NCBI GenBank assembly: GCA_032209605.1 | Contig: JASFXZ010000027.1 | Coordinates: 6,963,372 to 7,027,371 of the forward strand | Direction: 5' to 3' | DNA length: 64,000 bases | Source: Mactromeris polynyma | Taxonomy: Eukaryota > Mollusca > Bivalvia > Venerida > Mactridae | Shown here: positions 24,301 through 34,600 of the stretch, piece after piece | How positions within the stretch are numbered: position 1 is the first letter of the stretch | How the letters are laid out: each line of letters begins with the position of its first letter | Program-made: the position numbers and the translations under genes | Notes under the pieces: generated by a model | Seen by the model: the letters and a program-made list of their open reading frames with translations, nothing else | Database searches by the model: none | What the model was told of the DNA's origin: nothing

Positions 24301-24785
24301 AATATGACAAAATACCCATTTCACTCGTACTAGTGTAGCCGAAATAAATACTAATTAAAGGAAATAAAGGACATAGACATACACCGTGGTTCATACCCTG
24401 GCTGAAAAATGAAGAAGAAACATTTGCTCTGTTTTAAAAACAACATAAGATATATACAAAACGATTTTAGAGAACGGGGAGATAATCCTGACGGACGTTT
24501 CAATTTCAGCACATCACACAAGAGTTACATTGATTTTTCGCCTGAATAAGTAATTAAATCATATACTGTTGTTTTAACGATATTATACTGAACACTCCGC
24601 GTAGTGATTCCAATAACTGATTCACTAAAGTCACACTTTTATAAATACATGTAATGCAGGTACACGAATATGTATGGATTACTTCCCTTGAACCATTTGT
24701 TCACGACAGCGCATTAAGTAACGAATCACACATTGCAAAAGAAAAACAGCTAAAACAACGCCATTATTATGTTTGAAATTTATCA

Positions 24786-25085
24786 ATATCATTTAGACAA
24801 TAAAACCATGTCATCCTCTGCTGGAATACCTATACGCACATAGCGTAGTTTGGTATACTCGTGAGATTTACTTAGCAAATTTCCCACCTGTGACACAATG
24901 CATGCATGGTCACATGATACGTATTCTGACACGGTGATGTTAGCGTCATGAGTCAACATAAAGCTACTTGAATACAGCGATTTGTTGATGGTATATTTCC
25001 CATATGCATTCTCAAAATGCATTGAATTCCACCTAAAGCATCTCATTGTATGAGAAAATACAATCACAGAGTCAAACAATCCCAG
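24786..25085 (-). other. Unidentified minus-strand coding-like segment
   Basis: About 96-100 open codons on the minus strand, ending at a stop at 24786-24788. Segments include AYGKYTINKSLYSSSFMLTH and ITVSEYVSCDHACIVSQ. A possible acceptor (ATCAG) precedes it and a possible donor (CACAG|GTGGGA) lies inside. Composition is protein-like, with Cys and Ser spread through it, but I recognise no domain. It could be an exon of an unrelated gene nested in the region, or chance. Confidence 0.25.
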
Positions 25086-25265
25086 TTTGTTAAGCTGATA
25101 CTACAGTAAGGGTTATTGCGCAAAGTTCTGCTTTGATATTGATATATTGGTGGAGAAGTTGAGGTAAACATTCTAAACCATGGATCCGCAATTCCGACCA
25201 TTTGTCGATCCGTATAGCTCAGTTCAAAGATTTAATAACGCTGTATTTATGTTTTCAAAATTCAG

Positions 25266-25416
25266 CTTTACCTAGATCGTCGAGAAATATTGAAATGGCT
25301 TTGTACAGAAAGATTCCGTCAGTTCAAGATATCTCCTCTATACACAGAGTTCAACTTATGTATGAAACTACGATGTACCAAAGTGGACATCCCAGAATTG
25401 ATATCTACTGCCGCAG
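25266..25416 (+). CDS. Possible additional exon of the RGS-like gene
   Basis: An acceptor TTCAG at 25261-25265, 49 full codons in one frame (segments SSRNIEMALYRKIPSVQDIS and MYQSGHPRIDIYC), and donor GTACAG at 25417. Composition is exon-like. It ends in phase 2, which does not fit directly onto the exon at 31347 (which needs a donor ending one base into a codon), so at least one exon would lie between, or this is not part of the gene. Confidence 0.35.
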
Positions 25417-25599
25417 GTACAGGAAACCTATGATAATAATAACTTGGTCGAAATATAAGTATGTTCTTTGCAATTTAAACTTATTACAGTTGAACAGTTT
25501 TGGGAAGAAGTTATCACTGATCACGTACTAAAACGATGTTGACACAACAGCTGTGTTAGAGTGTAACGTCGTTTTTCAGTTGTATTTCAGTCATGTCCG

Positions 25600-25985
25600 G
25601 CAGTTTGTTTGTCCTAACCAGTGTCCTATGGGTTAATAATCAGTACTAACATGTTCCTTCGCAAGCAACAGGCGACATTTTCATGTGAATTGCAAGCGTA
25701 CTATAAATGATTTTGGTGTACATTTAATATCTTCAGTCAAATTGTCACAGAGAACATATGCCTCGACCAATGTTGAACCCATTCAGATAGGCAGTCGAGT
25801 ACGCTACCGTCTGAGCTAGCCTCGACCAATGTTGAACCCATTCAGATAGTCAGTCGAGTACTCTACCGTCTGAGCTAGCCTCGACCAATGTTTTACCCAT
25901 TCAGATAGTCAGTCGAGTACGCTACCGTCTGAGCTAGCCACGACCAATGTTTTACCCATTCAGATAGTCAGTCGAGTACGCTACC
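25600..25985 (-). mobile_element. tRNA-derived SINE with its head expanded into 59-bp repeats
   Basis: AAATTGTCACAGAGAACATATGCC at about 25738 is a body segment shared with the SINE at 47.3 kb. On the minus strand the adjoining sequence reads GCTAGCTCAGACGGTAG...GGGTTCAACAT, resembling polymerase III A and B boxes of a tRNA-like head. That head region is tandemly repeated (next entry). Left limit approximate. Confidence 0.6.
25760..25985 (-). repeat. 59-bp tandem repeat of a SINE head, interrupted by the LTR element
   Basis: Units start at 25760, 25819, 25878 and 25937. Each contains CCTCGACCAATGTT, CATTCAGATAGTCAGTCGAG and TACGCTACCGTCTGAGCTAG. The array is cut at CTACC (25981-25985) by the LTR retrotransposon and continues after it at 30767-30868. 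Confidence 0.9.
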
Positions 25986-26216
25986 TGTAATGATGTTCAA
26001 CAACTGACCACTTTGATTTAACCTTTGAACTCTCAGAACTCTGTAGCTTAGTAAATTTCCACTGTATATTATGTATGATGTTATCCCGCCTAGCCGGCAG
26101 TCTTTTTGAAAAGTTCAACTGTAAACACGCTTGTGTTGTTGCTTTTATCATAGTCACATTTGTGAATTACAAGACCACCAATAACACTGATAATACCACA
26201 ATCAGAAAACATTACA
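25986..26216 (+). repeat. 5' LTR
   Basis: 231 bp, TG...CA termini. It contains TATATTATG near 26066, a possible TATA-like promoter element. The sequence is the same as the 3' LTR. Confidence 0.95.
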
Positions 26217-26229
26217 TGGTGTCAGAAGT
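26217..26229 (+). promoter_or_regulatory. Primer binding site (tRNA-Leu)
   Basis: TGGTGTCAGAAGT directly abuts the 5' LTR. It is complementary to the 3' end of an animal tRNA-Leu ending ACTTCTGACA plus CCA, the primer used by Steamer, SURL and related Mag-clade elements. Confidence 0.85.
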
Positions 26230-26279
26230 AAAAACGAATTGGATTAAATATAATTGTTAAAAAAATAATTACATTAAAA

Positions 26280-29200
26280 ATGGAAGGATTATCAGTGCCA
26301 GTGATGAACTGGGAGGCAACAAACTTGCCTGAACATTGGATTAAGTTTCAAAGACACGTGGAACTAATGTTTAAAGGACCTTTGAGTAGTAAAACCGATG
26401 AGGAAAAGGTATCGTATCTTTTAATATGGATTGGCGACAAAGGAAGAGATATTTACGCCTCATGGGAACCCATGGTAGACGAAGATGTGAACAAAATATC
26501 GGCATATTATGAGAAATTCAAGGCCCACGTGCAGCCTTCATTGAACCCAATATTTGCTAGGTATAAGTTCAACAACGAGGTTCAAGGAAGTGATAACATT
26601 GATGCTTTTGTAACCCGCCTTCGTTTAAGTGCAGTGGACTGTAACTTCAACGACAAGGACGATATGATTAGAGACAGGATTGTGTTTGGTACCAGTTGTA
26701 CAAAAATCAGGGAGAAACTGATAAACAAAGGTGAAGGGCTAACACTGCAAGTTGCAGTACAAATAGCTCAAACACACGAGTATTCAAAACAACAGCTGGA
26801 CTCTATGTCAGCATCAAACGATGTGCATGCAGTTCAGAAAAATAATCACAGTCAAAGAAGACGGAAGACGTATCCACAAAGGAACGGAGATGAAAACAAA
26901 TGTGCACGTTGTGGACACTATAAGCACAGTCAAGGTGACAAGTGCCCGGCAGAAAACGCCAAGTGTTTTAATTGTGGAAAAATGAACCACTTTTCTTCAG
27001 TGTGCAAATCAAAGAGCAAACGTGTCGACAATGTGGACAATCAGAGAAGCCAAGGACACAATGGTAGCGACAGTGATGACTACGAGGATAATAGTTTTTA
27101 TGTTGATACGGTAAATTTTAAATCTTCTGCTCCTGATCGTGCCTTTGTTAAAATTGACCTTGGTCCCTCCAGAGTCCCTACTAAGTTCAAAATAGACACC
27201 GGAAGTGCGGTGGATATTTTGCCTATGAGTCACTTTCAGAAACTGAACATTAAATATCCCCTTGAAACCCCACACAGTCAGCTAACCTCATACACAGGCA
27301 ACATGTTACCTGTATGCGGTACTATCAAATTACCTCTGAGATATGATGACAAGATGTGTGAATCAACATGCTTTGTTGTGGATAGCCACACAGTGCCCCT
27401 GTTGAGTTTACAAACGTCTGTTGATCTAGGGTTAATCAAACTGACATACTCAATAGAACCAATAAATTGCTCTCTTGATAAGCAGAAGGTCATGACAGAG
27501 TATGGGGAATTGTTCAATGGTGTAGGGGTTATTCCGGGTGAAAGTAAACTTCACATTAGGCCTGACGCTATACCCGTAATAAACGCTCCTAGACGAGTAC
27601 CAGAAGCCTTGAGAGACAGACTACTGGTTGAACTGAAACGTATGGAGAAGGAGGGTATTATTACTAAGGTCACCGAGCCCACAGACTGGGTTAACTCCCT
27701 TGCCATTGTCTCTAAGAAATCCGGTTCTTTAAGAATTTGTATTGACCCTAAAGCCCTAAATGAGGCTATAAGAAGACCGCATTACCCTATGCGCACTATG
27801 GAGGACGTGACCTCGAGACTGTCTGGAGCTAAGTTCTTCAGTATACTTGACATTACACACGCATATTGGAGTGTCAAGCTTGACAAGAAATCCTCCATGT
27901 TGACCACTTTCAGCACGGTATTTGGCAGATATCGTTGGCTGAGACTGCCCTATGGCATTTCTGCATCTGGCGACATCTTTATGCAGAAAGTAGACCAAAT
28001 ATTTGAAGGACTGACTGGCCTTACTGCCATTGTTGATGACATTTTGATATATGGAAAAACTCGAGAGGAACACGACGTAAACTTGCGCAATACCCTCGAG
28101 CGAGCCAAATCTGTGGGAATTAAGTTTAATCCTGATAAATGTATCATAGGCGTAACGGAAGTACCGTTCTTTGGTCATTTGATTACTGAGACAGGACTTA
28201 AACCAGACCCATCAAAGATCGAGGCAATATCAAACCTAGAGATCCCCAAGAACAGACAAGAGTTAGAAAATGTACTTGGGATGGCTAATTACCTTCAGAA
28301 ATTCTCACCGAATTTGGCTGAGGTAACAAATCCCATGAGATGTCTTATCAAGAAAGACAATGCATTCGTATGGGATGCACCCCAGACTGAGGCTTTCTCA
28401 AAAATGAAAGCAATCATTACTCAATGTCCGGTTCTTGGGTACTTTGACACAAAACAGCCAGTCACACTAGAATGCGATGCATCACAGAATGGTGTAGGTG
28501 CAACTATTATCCAAAATGGTCACCCAGTTGCATTTGCATCAAGGACATTGACGGACACAGAATCTAGGTATGCCAACATAGAGCGAGAGCTATTAGCAAT
28601 ATTGTTTGGATGCACGCGCTTCCATCAGTATGTATACGGTAGACATGTTACTGTTCATTCAGATAATAAGCCCTTAAGTTCAATTATGTTGAAAAACTTG
28701 TCCGCATGTCCACCAAGACTTCAGAGAATGAGGCTACAGCTATCTAAATATGACATTGACGTACGTCACGTTAGTGGCAAACTTATACCTATTAGTGACT
28801 TATTGTCTAGGCAGCCACTCAAGGAGAAGCTGAACATAAAAGGCCTTGACCTCCACGTACACACTGTACTGCAAGGTTTAAACATAACTGACCGCAGACT
28901 TGAGTCATTGAAACATGACACTCAGAATGATGCTACTATGCAACTTCTGAAACAGACGATTATTGACGGTTGGCCTAATTCCCGCACTGACTGCAGCCCT
29001 GCGATAGTTGAGTTCTGGAATCATAGGGACGAACTGTCGGCTGCTAGTGACCTTATCTTTAGAGGTCAGAAAATTGTTATTCCTCTCACCGCAAGACAGC
29101 AACTGATTGAGTCAGTGCATCAAGGTCACATGGGAGTAGAAAAATGCTTACAAAGAGCCAAGGACGTAATGTTTTGGCCTGGTATGACAAAACAGATCAC

Positions 29201-30233
29201 AGATCATGTAAACCAATGCCCAATATGTCAAAGACACAGGTATTCTAATGCTAAGGAGCCTTTGACACCCCATACTTTACCGGAAAGACCATGGCAAAGC
29301 ATTGCCGCTGATCTTTTCTTATTTGACAACAAAGACTATCTGGTTACAGTTGATTATTACAGTAGATACTTTGAGGTAGACGCTCTTCCCAATACACAAA
29401 GCATTACAGTAATCAGAAAACTCAAGGTACAATTGGCCAGACATGGCATTTGTGACAAACTTGTTACTGATAACGGCCCACAATTTTCTGCAGCAATGTT
29501 CGCTGATTTTGCTAAAGAATGGGGATTTTCGCACGTAACATCAAGTCCCTTACATCCTAACAGCAATGGCTTGGCTGAGAAAACAGTTTCCATTGTCAAA
29601 CGCATATTCAATAAAGCACAGGAAAGTAACAGGGATCCTTATCTAGCAATTCTAGAGTACAGAAACACCCCGCTTGAATGTGGATTTTCCCCAAATCAAT
29701 TACTTATGGGAAGAAGAACCAAGTCTATACTTCCCACCACAAACACACAACTGCAACCTAAAACAGTTAGCCCAGAACTTGTCGGCGAAAAAATGCAAAA
29801 TATAAAACAGAAACAGAAATCGCATTATGACAAGTCAGCTAAAAAGCTATCCCCCCTCAAATTGAATGAATTTGTCCGAATTCAGGTAAACAAATCATGG
29901 GAACCAGCCAAAGTAATTGAAATTCATGATGAGAACTCTTACGTAGTACAAACACCTGCTGGTGGCATTTACCGCCGAAATAGACGCATGCTTAACAAAA
30001 CGAAGGAAATTTTCCCAGAAATTCAAGAATTTTCCCCTGATATCTTAGCTAGGAAGGTTAATAACAATCCCCTTCCGGCCCCTAATGATAGGAAAATTCC
30101 ATCGCCTCACAATGATGACCATTCATTGACACCTGATATGCCCAGCCAAACTGAAGCCAATTATCTAACACGATCAGGTAGAGAAGTAAGACCGAATCAA
30201 CGCTATTATGATAACAACTGGATAAACAAATGA
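26280..30233 (+). CDS. Gag-Pol polyprotein of the LTR retrotransposon (1317 aa)
   Basis: A single frame encodes all retrotransposition functions. Gag region at about residues 1-205. Two zinc knuckles: Cys208-x2-Cys-x4-His-x5-Cys and Cys229-x2-Cys-x4-His-x4-Cys242. Aspartic protease with Asp-Thr-Gly-Ser at 306-309. Reverse transcriptase at about 440-640, with LDITHAYW at 523-530 and the catalytic IVDD box at 584-587. RNase H at about 728-840 (ECDAS 731-735, Glu770, Asp795). Integrase with a His/Cys zinc-binding region (HQGHMG at 947, Cys980 and Cys983) and catalytic Asp1011, Asp1064, Glu1100, giving the DD35E spacing. The C-terminal part (about 1170-1280) is a small basic domain. No chromodomain or envelope frame is present, and I see no stop or frameshift. 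The first ATG is 63 bp past the LTR, usual for the family. Confidence 0.96.
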   Translation: MEGLSVPVMNWEATNLPEHWIKFQRHVELMFKGPLSSKTDEEKVSYLLIWIGDKGRDIYASWEPMVDEDVNKISAYYEKFKAHVQPSLNPIFARYKFNNEVQGSDNIDAFVTRLRLSAVDCNFNDKDDMIRDRIVFGTSCTKIREKLINKGEGLTLQVAVQIAQTHEYSKQQLDSMSASNDVHAVQKNNHSQRRRKTYPQRNGDENKCARCGHYKHSQGDKCPAENAKCFNCGKMNHFSSVCKSKSKRVDNVDNQRSQGHNGSDSDDYEDNSFYVDTVNFKSSAPDRAFVKIDLGPSRVPTKFKIDTGSAVDILPMSHFQKLNIKYPLETPHSQLTSYTGNMLPVCGTIKLPLRYDDKMCESTCFVVDSHTVPLLSLQTSVDLGLIKLTYSIEPINCSLDKQKVMTEYGELFNGVGVIPGESKLHIRPDAIPVINAPRRVPEALRDRLLVELKRMEKEGIITKVTEPTDWVNSLAIVSKKSGSLRICIDPKALNEAIRRPHYPMRTMEDVTSRLSGAKFFSILDITHAYWSVKLDKKSSMLTTFSTVFGRYRWLRLPYGISASGDIFMQKVDQIFEGLTGLTAIVDDILIYGKTREEHDVNLRNTLERAKSVGIKFNPDKCIIGVTEVPFFGHLITETGLKPDPSKIEAISNLEIPKNRQELENVLGMANYLQKFSPNLAEVTNPMRCLIKKDNAFVWDAPQTEAFSKMKAIITQCPVLGYFDTKQPVTLECDASQNGVGATIIQNGHPVAFASRTLTDTESRYANIERELLAILFGCTRFHQYVYGRHVTVHSDNKPLSSIMLKNLSACPPRLQRMRLQLSKYDIDVRHVSGKLIPISDLLSRQPLKEKLNIKGLDLHVHTVLQGLNITDRRLESLKHDTQNDATMQLLKQTIIDGWPNSRTDCSPAIVEFWNHRDELSAASDLIFRGQKIVIPLTARQQLIESVHQGHMGVEKCLQRAKDVMFWPGMTKQITDHVNQCPICQRHRYSNAKEPLTPHTLPERPWQSIAADLFLFDNKDYLVTVDYYSRYFEVDALPNTQSITVIRKLKVQLARHGICDKLVTDNGPQFSAAMFADFAKEWGFSHVTSSPLHPNSNGLAEKTVSIVKRIFNKAQESNRDPYLAILEYRNTPLECGFSPNQLLMGRRTKSILPTTNTQLQPKTVSPELVGEKMQNIKQKQKSHYDKSAKKLSPLKLNEFVRIQVNKSWEPAKVIEIHDENSYVVQTPAGGIYRRNRRMLNKTKEIFPEIQEFSPDILARKVNNNPLPAPNDRKIPSPHNDDHSLTPDMPSQTEANYLTRSGREVRPNQRYYDNNWINK

Positions 30234-30523
30234 ATAAACAATTATCATCACTTTATCCTAGTGGAGAAAAGTGCTTAGCTACAAACTGAACAATTACGCT
30301 ATCACAAGATTGTGCGTGAATTAACAAAGTGTAGTTTATAAGCAATTACTAGTGATTTTATACATACTTCACAATAAGACTGATTTATTGATGCATGGTT
30401 ATATTCAATACGATATTCAATGTTTTAATATGCTTATGTGAATTTTTGTTTGCTAGCTTAGTTCAGATGTTAATCAAAATCTGATTATATTGACTTTCAT
30501 CAGCAGACATGCATCACTTGTTC

Positions 30524-30535
30524 GAAGGAGGGAAA
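30524..30535 (+). promoter_or_regulatory. Polypurine tract
   Basis: The run GAAGGAGGGAAA immediately before the 3' LTR is the expected primer site for plus-strand synthesis. Confidence 0.85.
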
Positions 30536-30766
30536 TGTAATGATGTTCAACAACTGACCACTTTGATTTAACCTTTGAACTCTCAGAACTCTGTAGCTTA
30601 GTAAATTTCCACTGTATATTATGTATGATGTTATCCCGCCTAGCCGGCAGTCTTTTTGAAAAGTTCAACTGTAAACACGCTTGTGTTGTTGCTTTTATCA
30701 TAGTCACATTTGTGAATTACAAGACCACCAATAACACTGATAATACCACAATCAGAAAACATTACA
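30536..30766 (+). repeat. 3' LTR
   Basis: 231 bp, apparently identical to the 5' LTR. Followed by the CTACC target duplication. Confidence 0.95.
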
Positions 30767-30868
30767 CTACCGTCTGAGCTAGCCTCGACCAATGTTTTAC
30801 CCATTCAGATAGTCAGTCGAGTACGCTACCGTCTGAGCTAGCCTCGACCAATGTTGAACCCATTCAGA
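30767..30868 (-). repeat. Remainder of the 59-bp SINE-head array after the LTR insertion
   Basis: CTACCGTCTGAGCTAGCCTC and the rest of a unit follow the 3' LTR, then a partial unit ending CATTCAG at 30868. Joined across the insertion, the original array had between five and six units. Confidence 0.85.
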
Positions 30869-31346
30869 GGTTGTATCACACACTTCGTAAAAAACGTATC
30901 TGTGAGAAAAACCTTGAAAATGTTTCAAAGCAGAAAGCCAGACAAAACTCCTCGCATCACTTTTTGCCAATGTGAACAAAACCCCTTCCATGTTTTTTTA
31001 CTGGAAAACTCCCCTTGTTTCAAGCAAATGCCCACTCACCCCGAACTGGTATGAAATGATAGTTAGATGATTTGATTACATTTTTATCAGCCCTGTTGGA
31101 GTCATGATTAAGTAGAAAAATAATAACAATTACAATGTATAATCTAGACATACATGTATAATGCAGGCATTGTTTTCGTATGAAATTTATCAACCCCATT
31201 GAGAGGGCTTTTGTCCTACCTAAACAGTTCACGGGATTGGTTTTGTCAACCTTAGCAAAATAGACGGGAGGGGTTTCGTTCGAGAGGGGTTTTCCTACAC
31301 TCTTCAAATTAAACTTGATGACCTACTATTTTTATCCTTCTTCCAG

Positions 31347-31604
31347 ACGACAGTAGTGAACAAAATGGTGCAACATTTATCCGAAATGTGATAGGTACCG
31401 CCACGGGGATGTTATTATTCCGAGAATCGTTGAGAGGCACCTGTGGGGAAAGTGTATATCGTTGCTGGAAGGATATAGAAGCATGGAGATTGCTGGACGA
31501 TCCGGTTAAGAAAATGTACTGGAAACACGTGATCAATACTTATTACATCAGCCAGAATAGTTCAAGCGAAGTGACCAGTAAAGTCAAAGTTCTGGCTTTT
31601 CAAG
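31347..31604 (+). CDS. RGS22-like exon 1 (first confident): RGS domain A, N half
   Basis: Acceptor TTCCAG, donor GTGAGC. Starts two bases before a codon boundary, so an upstream exon must exist. Encodes MLLFRESLRGTCGESVYRCW and KDIEAWRLLDDPVKKMYW. This matches the first RGS domain of RGS22, where a W-x-W/D-I-E helix is followed by a D-P turn. Confidence 0.82.
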
Positions 31605-34600
31605 GTGAGCATTATATGATTTTATCAAACTCTCACGTATAACAGATAATTAAGCGAAACGCTGTTTGAATGGTGAGCGATACAGTCGGACCTCGTTTAT
31701 TCGACATCCTTATATCCGAATACTTGGTATCAACCGAAATGTAATATCAGGTCCCGATGTATCTACTCAGGCACGTCGAATTGAAATAGGCTTTTCGAAG
31801 TCATGTATTATTCGAAATAACACTTCGGACCCGGTGAATTCGAATGAGCGAGGTCTGATTGTTGGATTGGTATAAATACATGTATGGTAATGTCATCTTA
31901 GCCAGTGGTAACAACAACAATATACCGCCAAAATCTTGCACGAATAGCAGTGGAAACAGAAAAGAATTCAACGTCTGCCTTAGCTTCCATGGATTTAAAC
32001 TTTGTTTATAACCCTAGAAAACACATATAAGAGAATCTACTGATCGGAAATCTGCAACTCGCTTCAAAAAGACGAAGGGTACAAACGGCGAAAGAAAAGC
32101 ATAGCATCGTGACATTTATTTACTGGATAAATGATTGCCAATGTAGTTTTACTACTACAAATATATATGCCTAAATATATACCGACGGCGTAAAAAAGAT
32201 ACACTTATCTGAATAAGGGTAAGGTTTCAGTGAGTATGTCTGCATCAAAATTAATGTAGAATACGATCAACGAACAGCAGACATACACAAATGGAAAATC
32301 AGAAGGAACTTGATTGCATTCAATTAGATTCAACCAATAAATACTCATCAGTTTACGATGACACTTCAATAATAAGACCACCATTGGTTCTGAAGAAACT
32401 CTGTCTTATTATTGATGTGGTATGATTACGGTGCTTAAATTTGGAAGACACATTTAAAAATCGATCAGAGGTTTAACTGTACTCCGTATATTTCAGGTAT
32501 CTTGAACTTTGACCTTGTCCCTGATGATGATGTCAGGGCTACTGTAATGGATTCCATGTTTAAGAAACGGGAAAAGTTTGATATAGAAAGTGAGGACGCG
32601 TTACCACAGTTACAGATTATACTGCTAGATACGTTACGGACGTACTGGTTACCCCGACATCTGCTACATGTCATAGAGACAACAGCAAAGGTAGGTATCT
32701 ATAGAGACTACGTTAGATACAACTGCAATATGCTCGAGTGGCTTCATAGATAGTTTCCAAACATCGTGTTTTCATGTCAGAAATTGTCACATTTAACATT
32801 TAACAATTTATGCCTACAATTCTTCAGTGAAAGCGATGAAGAGAGTCGGGAGTTAATTGTCTTATTTATTGCAAATTATTTCAAATTCAGTGAAATAAAA
32901 ACTATTTTCGTATACAAGAATGTCATTCTATACCAAATATGGAAACACAATTCACATACATTAATTACATAAACATGTAATACCGCTTTAAGATAAACAA
33001 AACTCGTACTTTACGGGTGTTTCATTTCACCAGTTACCATGGTAACAAACATATTGCGTGTAAAGCAACATAATTCAGAGTAGCGATATGCCTACTGAAA
33101 AGAATTTCTGCTATAAATCTTTGATTTGTATTAAACATCTATTTATTTCATAGAATCCTAGCGCACTCTTATATTCATTTAATGCAGATAACGATTGAAA
33201 AACTCAAGAAACCAGCGCCTGGTGATTTAGAATATCTTTCAAAAGAACGAAAACTTCGATGTCGTTTTATGTTTCCGACGATTTATCAAGATTCGAACAC
33301 CAGCACCCCGGCCGCCACTGTACATGTCTCCAAACTGTCTGGAGATATCCCAAAACGTCCCAAGACACCACTATTTGGTGATGATGATGATGATGATGAT
33401 GACGATGATGACGATGAGTTCAATGGTAGCGATTTAAACCCGACCGACTTGTTGTCGCTGTGGGGTGGTAAGAAATTCAATTTACTGGATTTTTAGGGTC
33501 CTTAATAACACAAAAATGCTTTGTCTAAAATATATTTGGGTCGATATTATACATGTAGTCGAGTTTTACTCTTTTTATTTAATTACATTTCCGGGCGCAT
33601 ACAGTGTTTGATATACTCGTACTTCTTACTTTAATATCAGTTTGCTGTTAATGTTAAGTATATCAAAGCGAATTAATACTACGAAGCACGATTGTATATA
33701 GTAACATTTACAAATGGGTTGGACAACGAGTTATTACAATATCAGTAAGAAAGATGCATAACGAACTCAACGAAATGATTTAAGACTAAATAGAAATTCG
33801 CTGAATCTGATTATAAAGCTGAAGTTTTTATAATTGCGTTTTTGATTACCTTATTTTAGGTCCGTCCAAAGATATCGAAGTAGAACGCGTCACCCCCTCC
33901 AGTCGCTACTCTTCTCTGCAGGAGGAAGAAAGTACAGACGACTTCTGCAACCGGAAGTTGAGATCTCGCACGCTTTATAGTGAGACGCAAATTCGTAGTC
34001 CAATCCCAATAGTTCTTACATCTTTTCTTGGCGGAAGAAAACGGACACTACTTGGAAAATCTCCGAAGACAACAAATCGGGTGATCTGGTCCCTGGCGTC
34101 AGACATACTCGCTTGTTGTCCCTTCCGACACTACCTGGAGAAAAGTAGACAGGCGTTCGATCTCCAATACCTCAGTTTCTGGACGGATGTTCGAAATTAT
34201 CTCGACACAGATGAGCATGCAATTGATGGATTTGGACAGTCGTTACGTCGAACGTTTGCGCAAAAGTATGTAGATGTATTTTACAATCACTACTTAGTAA
34301 TAGCAAAACCTGTGGCAATTGCTGTCAGACCGTTCTTGGACGACAATTTTGTCTTCATAGTATTTTCATGGCTGAAAGAAAACAAATCTCGTGTGATAGA
34401 TAACTATAACGAATCAAAATATTCCTTTAACTGTTAAAACATTAGCATATAGGTCTCGTGATAATCATATATAAATCAGTTTTGTTTTCTCTATAACAGT
34501 CGAAATACTGCTCATTATAAAATTTCCAGTTACCTGCATACACACTCATCTATTGTAGCTAAATTGTTATGACAGCGCGATGCTGATTAAACCCCTCTTC

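Larger units (their letters stand above)
21553..25600. other. AT-rich sequence with transposon debris; no gene confirmed
   Basis: If 16457 is an exon of the RGS gene, this is intron. It holds a homopolymeric G run at about 22079-22095. A possible mariner-like remnant lies at about 22390-22790 (GGGTGTTCAAAAAGTACGCG on the minus strand at its right end). A tRNA-like stretch near 23350-23430 is too decayed to call. Two coding-like segments are listed separately. Confidence 0.4.
25986..30766 (+). mobile_element. Complete Ty3/gypsy LTR retrotransposon, Steamer/Mag-like
   Basis: A 4781-bp element bounded by 231-bp LTRs that begin TGTAATG and end ATTACA. The LTRs appear identical base for base. The 5-bp target duplication CTACC lies at 25981-25985 and 30767-30771. 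A 13-bp match to the 3' end of tRNA-Leu follows the 5' LTR and a purine tract precedes the 3' LTR. One uninterrupted Gag-Pol frame fills the interior. A single ORF of about 1,300 codons, short LTRs and a tRNA-Leu primer site match the Mag-clade Steamer element of the clam Mya as I know it. Identical LTRs mean recent insertion, and nothing visible would prevent activity. Confidence 0.95.

Noticed and set aside
27009..29611. Minus-strand frames of 65-140 codons across the retrotransposon
   Set aside because: Shadows of the long plus-strand Gag-Pol frame, with no independent motif.
30868..31049. An RGS-gene exon starting right after the SINE array (CATTCAG acceptor, donor GTATGA at 31050)
   Set aside because: The open frame ends in phase 0, which does not fit the exon at 31347, and the acceptor lies inside SINE repeat sequence.
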